A program made the position numbers and the translations under genes. A stretch of DNA of 52,036 bases from Candidatus Limosilactobacillus faecipullorum (GTDB lineage Bacteria > Bacillota > Bacilli > Lactobacillales > Lactobacillaceae): contig DWYX01000008.1 in assembly GCA_019118465.1 (NCBI GenBank), positions 1 through 52,036 of the forward strand, given 5' to 3'. The notes under the pieces are model-generated. The model had not been told where the DNA came from. It saw nothing but the letters and a program-made list of their open reading frames with translations, and ran no database searches. This document shows positions 1 through 8,640 of this stretch, one piece after another (position 1 is the stretch's first letter; each line of letters opens with the position of its first letter).

Positions 1-50
1 TCCGAGGTTGTTGAAGTCTCAACTTCGACAATCTCGTTAGTTTTCTCCAT
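1..50 (-). CDS. 5' end of an unidentified gene, cut by the window edge
   Basis: Only 16 codons are visible (MEKTNEIVEVETSTTS). The start is supported by a strong AGAGGAGG site seven to eight bases upstream of the ATG and by a good promoter at 79-107. The acidic, threonine-rich N-terminus has no hydrophobic segment so far and I do not recognise the family. It is transcribed in the same direction as the EPS operon but is separated from it by a terminator, so it is probably its own transcription unit. Confidence 0.55.
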   Translation of the reverse strand, partial: MEKTNEIVEVETSTTS

Positions 51-78
51 AAAAAATGCCTCCTCTAAAGTTTCCTCT

Positions 79-107
79 AGTATAGAAGGCGGTGTGTTCA
101 TTTTAAA
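79..107 (-). promoter_or_regulatory. Sigma-A type promoter for the edge gene
   Basis: On the minus strand TTTAAA (102-107) and TATACT (79-84) are separated by exactly 17 bases, with the AGGAGG site and ATG about 15-30 bases downstream. Confidence 0.5.
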
Positions 108-174
108 TCCATCTGTTCAAAGACTGCTTACCAAGAAGTTGCAAATCAGATGATAATTAAGCACGCATAAATTA

Positions 175-217
175 AAGGACACAACAAATACCAATAATAT
201 GGTTTTATTGTGTCCTT
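175..217. repeat. Inverted repeat, possible second terminator
   Basis: AAGGACACAA (175-184) is the perfect inverse of TTGTGTCCTT (208-217), and the AT-rich centre extends the pairing in part. On the minus strand the hairpin is followed by a T-rich run, so it could back up the EPS operon terminator. It could equally be a remnant of a small repeat. Confidence 0.4.
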
Positions 218-249
218 AATACATATCACATTATGATAAGTGATCACGT

Positions 250-312
250 AAAATAAAAACATTCTTGACATGACAACGGCTTTTTGCCATCATCCCAAAA
301 ATAAAGAATGTT
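250..312 (-). terminator. Terminator of the EPS operon
   Basis: Directly after the flippase stop codon, AACATTCTT pairs with AAGAATGTT (304-312 with 258-266) around an inner GGC/GCC hairpin, and the minus strand then reads TTTTTATTTT. Confidence 0.6.
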
Positions 313-317
313 AACGA

Positions 318-1736
318 CTATTTTCTTAAAATTTCCTTTGCTAGCTTAATAATTGGGGCCCTTAAGATAATAACCCCAACTACGTAGATAGCAACTCCAA
401 CGGCACCCTGAAAAACAAGGTTAATAATATTCATTGTCATCATTGCATTTAAATGGTAAACAATCCAAAACATAATGAATCCTGGTAGTAAATAACGCCA
501 AAGATTCTTAAATAATACTCGCCGCCGAATTGTGGTCCGGACACAGTACAATTGAACCGCCGCCACTAAAAATTCTGCGCAGTCCGTAGCGAGTGCTGCC
601 CCGTTCGAAACATAATGCGGAATTAAAATAAAGTTTAATAAGATATTAGAAACGGCACCAACCGTTACTGAAACAGTAAATTCATTCACCCGCTTAACTG
701 GCATTAAGTACTGGGTCCCAATTACATTACTCCAAGCAATAAAAAGAATTACTGGCGCTTCAATAAAAATTATTTCACCAGTTGGCACATATTTCCCACC
801 TAAAAACCAAGGTGCAAACTTCTTGGAAATCGCCATTAAGCCAAACATCATTGGAACTGCAAGCGCTGTAACAAACTCAAATGAGTTATAAAGGCTTTGC
901 CGAACCCCTTTGACATCTCCTTTGGCAAACTTATTTGCCACATGGGGAAGCATTACGGTTCCGGTTGCCGTTACAATCGCCAAAACTAACTTAACGATCT
1001 TATCAGCGTAGTCAAATTGTCCTAAAGCATCTTGAGCTCCTAAACGTCCTAACATTAACTTGTTAACCACCAAGTAAACTTGCGTTGTAATCGTTGGGAT
1101 AAAAAGAATTAAAGCTGGATAAAAGTGTTGGAATGGTTTCCAAAAACGAGGGCTAACCCATTGGATGGAATGTCTAAGATATGGCCAAAGAGTGAGAGTC
1201 CCCCCAACTTGAGCCAGACCAAGTAATAAAATGTACTTCCATAAGTCTGATTCTTGTTTAACGACCACAAAGATTAAACAAATTGTAGTTAACTTAACAA
1301 TAGTATTCCGGACCACTGTTTTCTTGAAATCTTCCATCCCCATAAAGTACCAAGAAACATCTAGCCCAGCCGCAATAATCCAAAAAGTTTGAAGGAGGTA
1401 AAAAGTACGAAAGGTTGTACTAAAGATGAAGACGATTACCAAATAAGCAAGCATTGAAAGAATAATCGTCCCAAACTGAAGAGCTTCAACTCCCCAAAAA
1501 ATCCGGGATCGTTCACGCTTATCATCACGATGATAAGCGACTTCCCGGTTCCCATAAAGGGTAATCCCCATTTGACCAATTAAGCAAAAAAAGGTCACCC
1601 AACCATTCGTATAACTATTAATTCCGGATGCGTGGGGCCCCAATACCCGTGAAATATACGGAGTAGTGATTAAGGGGGCAAACATCAAAAGAATCTGATA
1701 GCCAGCATTATACAAATAATTTTTAATTACTTGCAT
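318..1736 (-). CDS. Wzx-type polysaccharide flippase
   Basis: This integral membrane protein of 472 aa belongs to the polysaccharide transporter (PST/Wzx) branch of the MOP superfamily, which flips undecaprenyl-linked EPS repeat units to the outer face of the membrane. The sequence is hydrophobic throughout, with about 12-14 predicted helices, and carries the typical N-terminal APLITTPYISRVLG stretch. I chose the ATG at 1736, one base after the glf stop; a TTG four codons upstream lies inside glf and is badly spaced from the AAGGAG site. It is the last gene of the operon and is followed by a terminator. The match to the flippase family is clear; substrate specificity cannot be read from sequence. 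Confidence 0.9.
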   Translation of the reverse strand: MQVIKNYLYNAGYQILLMFAPLITTPYISRVLGPHASGINSYTNGWVTFFCLIGQMGITLYGNREVAYHRDDKRERSRIFWGVEALQFGTIILSMLAYLVIVFIFSTTFRTFYLLQTFWIIAAGLDVSWYFMGMEDFKKTVVRNTIVKLTTICLIFVVVKQESDLWKYILLLGLAQVGGTLTLWPYLRHSIQWVSPRFWKPFQHFYPALILFIPTITTQVYLVVNKLMLGRLGAQDALGQFDYADKIVKLVLAIVTATGTVMLPHVANKFAKGDVKGVRQSLYNSFEFVTALAVPMMFGLMAISKKFAPWFLGGKYVPTGEIIFIEAPVILFIAWSNVIGTQYLMPVKRVNEFTVSVTVGAVSNILLNFILIPHYVSNGAALATDCAEFLVAAVQLYCVRTTIRRRVLFKNLWRYLLPGFIMFWIVYHLNAMMTMNIINLVFQGAVGVAIYVVGVIILRAPIIKLAKEILRK

Positions 1737-1737
1737 T

Positions 1738-2859
1738 TTACTTTCCAAACTCCTTTGCCACCGTTACTAAGGCCGCATGCAAGACTTGATCCATATCATA
1801 GTAACGATATTGACCGAGACGACCACCAAAAATCACATTTGGTTTGGTTTCAGCGGCTAACTTAGCATATTGCTTGTAAAGACTATTGTTGGTTGCGTTA
1901 TTAACTGGGTAATATGGTTCGTCTCCCCGTTGCCAATCAGCGGGATACTCCTTGGTAATCACGGTCTTACCTTGATCACCCTTTCCAAATTCAAAATGCT
2001 TATGTTCAATAATCCGCGTGTATGGAGTTTCAGCATCCGTATAGTTGACCACAGCATTACCTTGGTGATTATCTTCATCTAAAACTTCCGTTTCAAAACG
2101 TAGACTCCGGTATTGCAATTCTCCCAATTGATAGCCAAAGTATTGATCGATCATCCCGGTAAAGATAATCTTTGGAAATTCGGCTTCATATTCTGCTTGA
2201 TGATCAAAGTAGTCAACACCAGTTTCAACGTCAATCAAATCACTAGCAAGCATCTTTTCAACGATTTGAGTGTAACCACCAACCGGGATCCCTTGGTAAA
2301 GATCGTTAAAGTAGTTGTTATCATAGGTCAACCGAACTGGTAACCGCCGAATAATGAAAGCTGGTAAATCAGTGGCCTTTTGCCCCCATTGTTTTTCAGT
2401 GTAGCCCTTGACCAACTTTTCGTAGATATCCCGGCCAATTAAAGAAATTGCTTGTTCTTCAAGGTTAGCCGGTTGCTTACCGGCCATTTCTTGCCGTTGT
2501 TCATCAATCTTCGCTTGCGCTTCGGCTGGTGTTTTAACCCCCCACATCTTGCTAAAAGTATTCATATTAAACGGCAAGTTGTAAATCTCACCCTTGTAGT
2601 TAGCGATTGGGGAGTTTGTATAACGATTAAACTCTGCAAATTGATTTACATAATCCCAAATTTCTTTGTTTGAGGTATGGAAAATATGCGCCCCATATTG
2701 GTGCACTTGAATTCCATATTCTTCTTTAGTATAGATGTTACCAGCAATGTGATCCCGCTTTTCAATTACTTTGACACGCTTACCCCGCTTAGCGGCTTCA
2801 TAAGCAAAAGTGGCCCCGAATAGACCGGCACCAACTACTAAATAGTCATATTTAGACAT
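1738..2859 (-). CDS. glf: UDP-galactopyranose mutase
   Basis: Flavoenzyme of 373 aa that interconverts UDP-galactopyranose and UDP-galactofuranose in the cytoplasm. The N-terminus shows the FAD dinucleotide-binding loop VGAGLFGATFA followed by an acidic residue region (VIEKRDHIAGN). The family motif HQYGAHIFHT and the C-terminal GRLGQYRYYDMDQ are intact. The length is as expected. It implies that the exopolysaccharide contains galactofuranose, and it sits in the same operon as a galactofuranosyltransferase-like gene (4835-5848). An ATG with upstream AGAGGAAATATT gives a normal start. Confidence 0.95.
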   Translation of the reverse strand: MSKYDYLVVGAGLFGATFAYEAAKRGKRVKVIEKRDHIAGNIYTKEEYGIQVHQYGAHIFHTSNKEIWDYVNQFAEFNRYTNSPIANYKGEIYNLPFNMNTFSKMWGVKTPAEAQAKIDEQRQEMAGKQPANLEEQAISLIGRDIYEKLVKGYTEKQWGQKATDLPAFIIRRLPVRLTYDNNYFNDLYQGIPVGGYTQIVEKMLASDLIDVETGVDYFDHQAEYEAEFPKIIFTGMIDQYFGYQLGELQYRSLRFETEVLDEDNHQGNAVVNYTDAETPYTRIIEHKHFEFGKGDQGKTVITKEYPADWQRGDEPYYPVNNATNNSLYKQYAKLAAETKPNVIFGGRLGQYRYYDMDQVLHAALVTVAKEFGK

Positions 2860-2925
2860 AATATTTCCTCTTTTACATAAATATCTATTTCTAAATGATA
2901 GGCTAAAGCTGAAAAAACTACAAGG

Positions 2926-2950
2926 AAATTCACAAAGTGTTAGTGAATCA
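2926..2950 (-). other. Small hairpin between the GT2 gene and glf
   Basis: ATTCAC (2928-2933) and GTGAAT (2943-2948) form a short stem in the 96-base gap. It may modulate read-through or protect RNA ends; the tail is only weakly T-rich. Confidence 0.25.
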
Positions 2951-2955
2951 TTAAT

Positions 2956-3939
2956 TTATTTGCTTCCCTTTTTCTTAACATATATTTTCCATACAAAGCT
3001 ATAAACCGGCAGTCCAAAAGACAACATTGCATAGGCAATATGATCACGTCGTGGAGTTTTTGGATTCGATAAAACTGCCTTTTTATTATCCATTAAGTAC
3101 CTTAATAATTTTCTTTGTATATCTCTTACACCAGAAACATTCAACGTTTGATTTAATGTGCTAAAACGTGCATATACTTGGCGTCGTAGTACTGCTTGAC
3201 ATAATTCAGGGTAACGTTCTGTTACATCTTTAGCCATCTTATCAGTCATTTCTAAGAGATCTAATTTATTCGGCTTAAACTCTCCGGTAACAATCGAATT
3301 TGAACGAATCTCATAAAAATATTTTGCTGAGAAACCACAAGCAACTTTTTCAGCTTTCATAAATAACTGATAACTAGTCGCAATATCTTCAAAGACTTTG
3401 CCTTCTGGAAAACGTATATCCTTGTACATTTCCGATCGGCATAATTTTGCATATGCACAAGTATCAACTAGATCGTGATAACACATTTTTTCAATGCATT
3501 CCTTGCCAGACAAAATAGCCTGGCTATCGTCCCCACAATTGATTTTTCTTCCCGTATCAGGGAATACATCCATCAATGAGCACAAAGACATCTTAGCTTC
3601 AAAATTTGTTTGTACCAATAACTGATACAAAAAGGAGACGTAATCATGAGTAACATAATCATCGGAATCAATAAAAGTTACGTATTCTCCTGACATGATA
3701 TCAAGTCCACAATTACGAGCATTAGAAAGACCGCCATTTAACTGATGAATAACTTTAAAACGTTCATCTGCTTTAACAAATTCATCTGCAATTTTCCCTG
3801 AACTATCAGTCGACCCATCGTCAATCAAGATAACTTCTAAGTTTTTATAATCCTGTACTCTTACTGATTCTAAACATCGTCTTAAATAAGACTCTACATT
3901 AAAAATTGGAATGATGACTGAAATTAAAGGTTTTCCCAT
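2956..3939 (-). CDS. GT2 family glycosyltransferase
   Basis: Inverting GT-A glycosyltransferase of 327 aa, presumably adding one sugar to the lipid-linked EPS repeat unit. Visible motifs are the N-terminal SVIIPIFNVESYLRRCLESV, the DDGSTDSSG nucleotide-binding loop, NGGLSNARN and the metal-binding DSDD at about residue 93. The C-terminal third is basic and lacks a clear membrane helix. It is preceded by AAGGT nine bases before the ATG. The base composition is AT-rich compared with the housekeeping genes to the right, as often seen in EPS loci. Donor and acceptor are unknown. Confidence 0.85.
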   Translation of the reverse strand: MGKPLISVIIPIFNVESYLRRCLESVRVQDYKNLEVILIDDGSTDSSGKIADEFVKADERFKVIHQLNGGLSNARNCGLDIMSGEYVTFIDSDDYVTHDYVSFLYQLLVQTNFEAKMSLCSLMDVFPDTGRKINCGDDSQAILSGKECIEKMCYHDLVDTCAYAKLCRSEMYKDIRFPEGKVFEDIATSYQLFMKAEKVACGFSAKYFYEIRSNSIVTGEFKPNKLDLLEMTDKMAKDVTERYPELCQAVLRRQVYARFSTLNQTLNVSGVRDIQRKLLRYLMDNKKAVLSNPKTPRRDHIAYAMLSFGLPVYSFVWKIYVKKKGSK

Positions 3940-3958
3940 ACGACTTTACCTTAACAAA

Positions 3959-4825
3959 TTATTTACTTAACCCTTCAACTAACTTATCCGAAATTCCAAA
4001 TACAACCTTGCGTGCCCAGAAATAATCACCAGCTTGAATCAAACTCAAATCAGTCTCATCAAGAATTGCTGGTCGACTGCCATAACGTTTTTCCCAAACT
4101 ATATAACGATGAATATTTTGTACTATTCGTTTCTTCAATTGAGCATTATTACAAAAAATCATTGGTAACCAAAATTCATCTGAAAACGCTCCTGTTACTA
4201 ACATTTTTCGTAAATTAGGATGTGATTCAAAATAATTAATAGCATACTCTGTTGCGTCTCTTGGTAGATCAACCCAATTTTCTCCTGAATAAATTTTGTT
4301 ATCTTGAAAGCCCAACTTTTTTAACTTGTTAACACGGAGTAACATTTGCCCATATAAAGTTATACGATGATAGATTTTTCCAAACGTTGTTCGCCGATTC
4401 AAATGGTCATAAGGAAAATAGTATTTTTGCCACCATATTACCTTTTCTCCTGATTTAACTTTTTGATTGGCCCTAAAATATGTCATGTAGATATGATCAT
4501 TATTTTCAAAATAGTTAGCAATTTCTTTTGGGGGTTTAGTCGGCCAATCTTGACCAGAAATCAAGTGGAAATGAGTAATTCGGGGGTCTTTTAAAGCAAT
4601 TTTAAATAAGTCAACAGCAACTTGGCCAATACTCCATCCACCCCAACGAACATTAATTTTAGAAAAATGGTAAACACCTAATTTATCAAGTTCTTCAAGC
4701 TGGGAAGGAGTAACCTTCATCTTCGTATCAAAGTGGATAAATACTTTAAAAGTTGGTACTAATTTTTTTGCGAGAGCAATTATTTGTTCAGGTTGACGAT
4801 GCGCAATTACCAAAACAGCTTGCAT
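3959..4825 (-). CDS. GT14 (core-2/I-branching type) glycosyltransferase
   Basis: Protein of 288 aa resembling the beta-1,6-N-acetylglucosaminyltransferase (Branch) family. Recognisable elements are the N-terminal AVLVIAHRQPEQI, HFDTK, RWGGWSIGQVAVDLFK, HLISGQDWPTKPP and SGENWVDLP. In bacteria these enzymes occur in EPS and capsule clusters and add GlcNAc, xylose or another sugar as a branch. The gene starts at an ATG behind TAGGAG and lies 19 bases upstream of the GT2 gene in the same operon. Linkage and donor are inferred only from family membership. Confidence 0.8.
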   Translation of the reverse strand: MQAVLVIAHRQPEQIIALAKKLVPTFKVFIHFDTKMKVTPSQLEELDKLGVYHFSKINVRWGGWSIGQVAVDLFKIALKDPRITHFHLISGQDWPTKPPKEIANYFENNDHIYMTYFRANQKVKSGEKVIWWQKYYFPYDHLNRRTTFGKIYHRITLYGQMLLRVNKLKKLGFQDNKIYSGENWVDLPRDATEYAINYFESHPNLRKMLVTGAFSDEFWLPMIFCNNAQLKKRIVQNIHRYIVWEKRYGSRPAILDETDLSLIQAGDYFWARKVVFGISDKLVEGLSK

Positions 4826-4834
4826 TTTTATCTC

Positions 4835-5848
4835 CTAAATCAGCTTATTAATCTTTTTGATTGCAGTCTTAATTTGTTGACCAGTTCGCAGCCCTTGCGC
4901 AACTCGCTTAACTCTAGCATGCATTTCTTTATAGTCAGTCGCTGATAGTTGAGCCAACTGGCTTGGGAGATCCGCTAAACTGTCAACGGCAATGCCTAAA
5001 CCATTATTAACAATATATCTAGCAACCGCCGCTTTTTTCCAAACAACAATTGGGAGTCCACTACTTAAGTACAGTGAAACCTTATGGGGACAATTATACT
5101 GCATGTATTCTCCATAATCCCCATCACAAGTATCGATCCGATTTCCATCCCAAACTAAGCCAAAATTAGCTGTTAAATGCTTAGGAAGTTCTTCTGGACT
5201 GTAAATTCCTTCGTAGTTCACGTCTTCAGAAAAACTTGGTAATGGATTAGGACCATACACTTGTAACTTAAGTTGACCTTGAAAATTAATTTGCGAAAGA
5301 AAACCAGATTTCATCAAGTTCCCTGCAAAGCAAAGTGATCGTTGATAAGGTTGGTCAGCCTGAAGAGGTTGAGGATTTAGATAATCAAATACCCCCAAAA
5401 TTACCATTGGGGTAGTAACTTGATGACTTTGAAGATATGATTGCATTGCCTCACTGTGCACAATTAAGCCATCCGCAGCATTTAACCATTCAGCCTCTTT
5501 TTTAGCGTATGCTTTATCCCGAAACATCCGTAAAGATTCAATATCGTGAACAATAAAAACCAACTTTGCGGTCGTTGTTTCTCGAATTGCTTTTATCATA
5601 GCATCCATTAAAACATTGGAATATACCGGATATTGAAAATAAATTTCATCAATTGATTTCCCTTTGAAAAGTCGCGGAATATCCCAATAGCGATATTTTA
5701 ATTTCTTTATTTTCGATTCATAATCGAAAGGAATTCGCCAAATATCATAACCATCATTTTTTGAAAATTTTTCAATATCAGTTCTTGCTTTAGGTCCTGC
5801 ATTATTTTCATGCGGATCAGTAACTGAAAGTAAGATTCGCTTTACCAT
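4835..5848 (-). CDS. Galactofuranosyltransferase/Gtf3-like glycosyltransferase
   Basis: Protein of 337 aa resembling the WbbI/Gtf3-type GT-B transferases annotated as beta-1,6-galactofuranosyltransferases. Conserved stretches include HENNAGPKARTDIEKF, FQYPVYS, FIVHDIESLR, GLIVHSEAM, YEGIYSPEELP and the sugar-nucleotide end CPHKVSLYLSSGLPIVVW. I use the ATG at 5848, which has AAAGG seven bases upstream; a longer frame up to 5890 would run through a hairpin (5872-5895) and has no ribosome site. The presence of glf in the same operon supports a galactofuranose donor, but Gtf3 relatives can use other UDP-sugars. Confidence 0.75.
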   Translation of the reverse strand: MVKRILLSVTDPHENNAGPKARTDIEKFSKNDGYDIWRIPFDYESKIKKLKYRYWDIPRLFKGKSIDEIYFQYPVYSNVLMDAMIKAIRETTTAKLVFIVHDIESLRMFRDKAYAKKEAEWLNAADGLIVHSEAMQSYLQSHQVTTPMVILGVFDYLNPQPLQADQPYQRSLCFAGNLMKSGFLSQINFQGQLKLQVYGPNPLPSFSEDVNYEGIYSPEELPKHLTANFGLVWDGNRIDTCDGDYGEYMQYNCPHKVSLYLSSGLPIVVWKKAAVARYIVNNGLGIAVDSLADLPSQLAQLSATDYKEMHARVKRVAQGLRTGQQIKTAIKKINKLI

Positions 5849-5871
5849 AAACGACACCTTTCTAAAGAAAT

Positions 5872-5895
5872 GAGCCATACTTTTCAGCATGGCTC
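5872..5895 (-). terminator. Intra-operon hairpin (attenuator-like)
   Basis: GAGCCAT (5872-5878) and ATGGCTC (5889-5895) form a perfect 7-bp stem with a 10-base loop. On the minus strand it is preceded by GGG and followed by ATTTCTTT, and it lies between the Wzz-like gene and the galactofuranosyltransferase gene. Confidence 0.45.
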
Positions 5896-5908
5896 CCCCT
5901 ATTATATC

Positions 5909-6553
5909 CTATTTTCCGTTTTTCCGAATAAAGTCCTTAATTGCAATTCCACCAAAAGAAACGATAATCCCAATCAAGCCACCAAGGGCTACCCCAACCA
6001 CAAGGTACTTCTTGGCGTGTGGCGTGGTCTTGCTTATAGCATCACTAGTCGTTGCTTTTGATAACGGTGTAATAGTCCCAACGCCCGCCTTAAGCTTTGG
6101 AAGTTCCTTTTGAGTTGCTACTGCTACCGCATTAACAATTTCGGTTGCATCTTTAGCTGAAGAACTCTCAACCTTTAAATCCATAATAAGGGATTGTTGA
6201 TGACTTTTAGCATCAATCATGCTTTTAAGATCATCAACTGAATAAGCCTTCTTTAATTTCTTCGGCAAAAGAGCGTGCGTTTCCTTTGCGACCGATCGAC
6301 TTTGAATTAACTCTTCGTAAGTCGTCATTAAGTTTTGATCCGCCATTACTTGAGCATTTTGGTCATTATTTTGCGTAGGGGCTGCTTGGTAGTTATGTGA
6401 AATCAAAACCTCACGTTCTGCTGTATAAGTAGTGTGCTGCCGATGCTTCGCTAAGAAACCAAAAGCGCCACCAAAGACAATCGCCAATACAATAATTAAA
6501 ATGATGCTTTTTGCAAACATCCGTGTTAATTCTTTAACGGTGTACTCTTTCAA
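5909..6553 (-). CDS. Wzz-type polysaccharide chain-length protein
   Basis: Protein of 214 aa of the Wzz/CapA/YveK type. It has an N-terminal helix (about residues 14-33), an extracytoplasmic domain (about 34-180) and a C-terminal helix (about 185-203), followed by a short basic tail. Such proteins set EPS chain length and, in many Firmicutes, activate a partner BY-kinase; no kinase or CpsB phosphatase gene is in this operon. Translation starts at a TTG with AAAGGAG nine bases upstream, and this TTGA overlaps the TGA stop of the polymerase gene, so the two are translationally coupled. Confidence 0.75.
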   Translation of the reverse strand: MKEYTVKELTRMFAKSIILIIVLAIVFGGAFGFLAKHRQHTTYTAEREVLISHNYQAAPTQNNDQNAQVMADQNLMTTYEELIQSRSVAKETHALLPKKLKKAYSVDDLKSMIDAKSHQQSLIMDLKVESSSAKDATEIVNAVAVATQKELPKLKAGVGTITPLSKATTSDAISKTTPHAKKYLVVGVALGGLIGIIVSFGGIAIKDFIRKNGK

Positions 6554-7743
6554 AACTTTTTCTCCTTTAACACTAGTTGATCTGAACTTGTAGCAAGAAA
6601 AGCTAGTAAGAACGGATCATAAGCAATATCGATTAATCGTTGCTCCAAAATCGCACTAACTGTGACGATTACCATGATACTTGCTAAGGCATAGTCGTTT
6701 AACTGAATTGATTGCCAACTAATCTTCATCATTATTACCACAACTACAAAAAGTGCAATAATCCCAAAAACAATTAGTAACCGCAAAAAAGACGAGTCAA
6801 TAAAAAAATAGTTAGTAATATTTTGCTTAGCGCCAACACCGGCCCCATAACCATTTTCTTGAACAGCCTGACCAAAATTCGTAATTTTGTACCGTTCAAA
6901 CGCCATTCTTCCGAACTGAAGCCGCCCCGACAAAACATGGTTAAGTTTTTCCAATAAATGATTGCTAGGATGATAGAAATAAGTTAACCAGATCACTACA
7001 TAGCTTCCTAGAGCCGGAGCCAACCAGTAAAAACCACTGATTAACCTCGCTAACAAGTGCCCTGTAGCGGCCCGTTTGCCAAGCCATACTACTGGAACAA
7101 GTAAAACAATGGCCAATGCATCTAACCGTGCATCAGTTGTTTGCCACACGAAAATCGCAACAATTAAATAGCTGAAATAGTGATACCCTCTAAGACGGTC
7201 AAACCGTAAATAGCAATGAGCTAGTACCAAATATAGGACATGGGCCGCAAAGTCAGTTGAATAAATGATCCCAAACGAATGCCGAACTACATTAGTAGTA
7301 TCACGGACAAAGACAAGATTGGGAATGATCCGAAGTTCAGCTGCTAAAAAGATCCCGATTAGACTGATTGTTCCTACAATTAAGTACAAGCGAATAATTT
7401 GGCGAAAATTTTCCCCCCGTATTCCCAAAATTAATGACCCCATAACAACAATCATGAAATCGTGAGAAGAACGCCAAGTAACAAACAGAAAAGCAAGTAC
7501 ACATAAATTACCGATAACTGACCATGCATGGTGACGATCTAAAAAGATAATTTTAAAGTAAATCAAACCAAGACCAATAAATAAGATCCGGTGTAATGTA
7601 CTTGGCGCAAAAAAATCTGTATACGTTGACGTTTGTAAGAACGAAACCGTTAATATCAAAATGAAGGCAACTTGATAAAGCCATTCACCAGTCAGCCTAA
7701 ATTCTGCCAATCTAGTTATTTGCTCATGAATTGTTTTCCCCAT
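6550..7743 (-). CDS. Wzy-like EPS repeat-unit polymerase
   Basis: Polytopic membrane protein of 397 aa with about 10-12 hydrophobic segments and a large extracytoplasmic loop around residues 265-310 containing GRLQFGRMAFERYKITNFGQ and NGYGAGVGAKQN. This layout is typical of Wzy polymerases, which join lipid-linked repeat units outside the membrane. Sequence conservation in the family is low, so the call rests on topology plus position between Wzz and the other EPS genes. Of two adjacent ATG codons the second (7743) is better spaced from AAGGAG. The stop overlaps the start of the Wzz-like gene. Confidence 0.7.
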   Translation of the reverse strand: MGKTIHEQITRLAEFRLTGEWLYQVAFILILTVSFLQTSTYTDFFAPSTLHRILFIGLGLIYFKIIFLDRHHAWSVIGNLCVLAFLFVTWRSSHDFMIVVMGSLILGIRGENFRQIIRLYLIVGTISLIGIFLAAELRIIPNLVFVRDTTNVVRHSFGIIYSTDFAAHVLYLVLAHCYLRFDRLRGYHYFSYLIVAIFVWQTTDARLDALAIVLLVPVVWLGKRAATGHLLARLISGFYWLAPALGSYVVIWLTYFYHPSNHLLEKLNHVLSGRLQFGRMAFERYKITNFGQAVQENGYGAGVGAKQNITNYFFIDSSFLRLLIVFGIIALFVVVVIMMKISWQSIQLNDYALASIMVIVTVSAILEQRLIDIAYDPFLLAFLATSSDQLVLKEKKF

Positions 7744-7772
7744 CATTACTCCTTCCGTTGAGCGAAAATTAC

Positions 7773-8543
7773 TTACAGCTCACTCGGATGACCAACGATC
7801 TTCCGTTTTAAGAAGTTACCACCCTTAATTAGCCAATTAGTCTTTTCCATAAAGACATATTTTACTTCTTTTACACGGTACTGTGGGTTAACCTCTAACC
7901 AAACATCTAATAAGAGCTCACTTAAAAAGCCATAAACCCGCTGTTCGTATTCAGAATACGAGCTAATATCAATTCGCTTTTCAACTTCAGCTAAAACCCC
8001 ATACATAAACTCACAATAAGACTTTAAAGGTTCCTTCTTCATGATGAACATATTAAACATATGCGCCCAAGTTCGTTTTAAGACCACTTGGTAAGCTTGT
8101 CGATACTCTGGATATAACTCATTAATTACCGCCGTCATTGCCTCAAGGGGTTCATGATGATGGGCGTGTAAATAATGTGACTCATTAGTTTCAATAAAGT
8201 AATTCCGCTTATTGGGTAAAATAATATCATAATCGGTCAATAAACGGTTAACTTCAGCCTCACTCAAAACAGTTGCCAAAGATTTAGTCTTTTGAAGACT
8301 TAAATAACGGCGATAATGAACTAACCCCATTGCATCGAGGTCGAGATTTTTCCACCCCCAGTAAATCGCAGTTAATTCACTATAGGTAGGGTTTTTAAGT
8401 GAAATATTGTCGCCCTCATTATCACCCTGATAAGATAAATTCTTTTCCGGATGAAGGCTCTTACCAACAAAAACAGGCAAGTATAACGGGTCCTGCGGCA
8501 TCTCATATTGCTTATGTGCCGCTACTAATACTTTAACTTTCAA
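7773..8543 (-). CDS. DUF4422 family glycosyltransferase
   Basis: Protein of 256 aa matching the DUF4422 (PF14393) type found in capsule and EPS loci and thought to be glycosyltransferases. Typical features are the start VKVLVAAHKQYEMP, LYLPVFVGKS, GDNEGDNISLKNPTYSELTAIYWGWKN and GLVHYRRYLS. The start is a TTG with TAGGAG eight bases upstream; no ATG fits better. A 14-bp palindrome (8558-8571) lies just upstream of the ribosome site. It follows the priming transferase gene by about 100 bases. The sugar transferred is unknown. Confidence 0.8.
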   Translation of the reverse strand: MKVKVLVAAHKQYEMPQDPLYLPVFVGKSLHPEKNLSYQGDNEGDNISLKNPTYSELTAIYWGWKNLDLDAMGLVHYRRYLSLQKTKSLATVLSEAEVNRLLTDYDIILPNKRNYFIETNESHYLHAHHHEPLEAMTAVINELYPEYRQAYQVVLKRTWAHMFNMFIMKKEPLKSYCEFMYGVLAEVEKRIDISSYSEYEQRVYGFLSELLLDVWLEVNPQYRVKEVKYVFMEKTNWLIKGGNFLKRKIVGHPSEL

Positions 8544-8640
8544 AGTTAATACTCCTAATTTAACGTTAAATGTCAGGCAAAGGCCTAACTTTTATTCTCC
8601 ATTATTTTAATAACTAACTTTTAAATTACTACTTTCTTAG

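Noticed and set aside
1870-2673. Plus-strand reading frames opposite glf
   Set aside because: They are shadows of a clearly conserved gene, without ribosome sites or recognisable products.
5848-5890. Longer N-terminus of the galactofuranosyltransferase-like protein
   Set aside because: The extension covers a terminator-like hairpin and has no ribosome site; the ATG at 5848 has one.
8558-8571. 14-bp palindrome upstream of the DUF4422 gene as an operator
   Set aside because: It is AT-rich, lies inside an operon and overlaps no promoter, so chance is likely.
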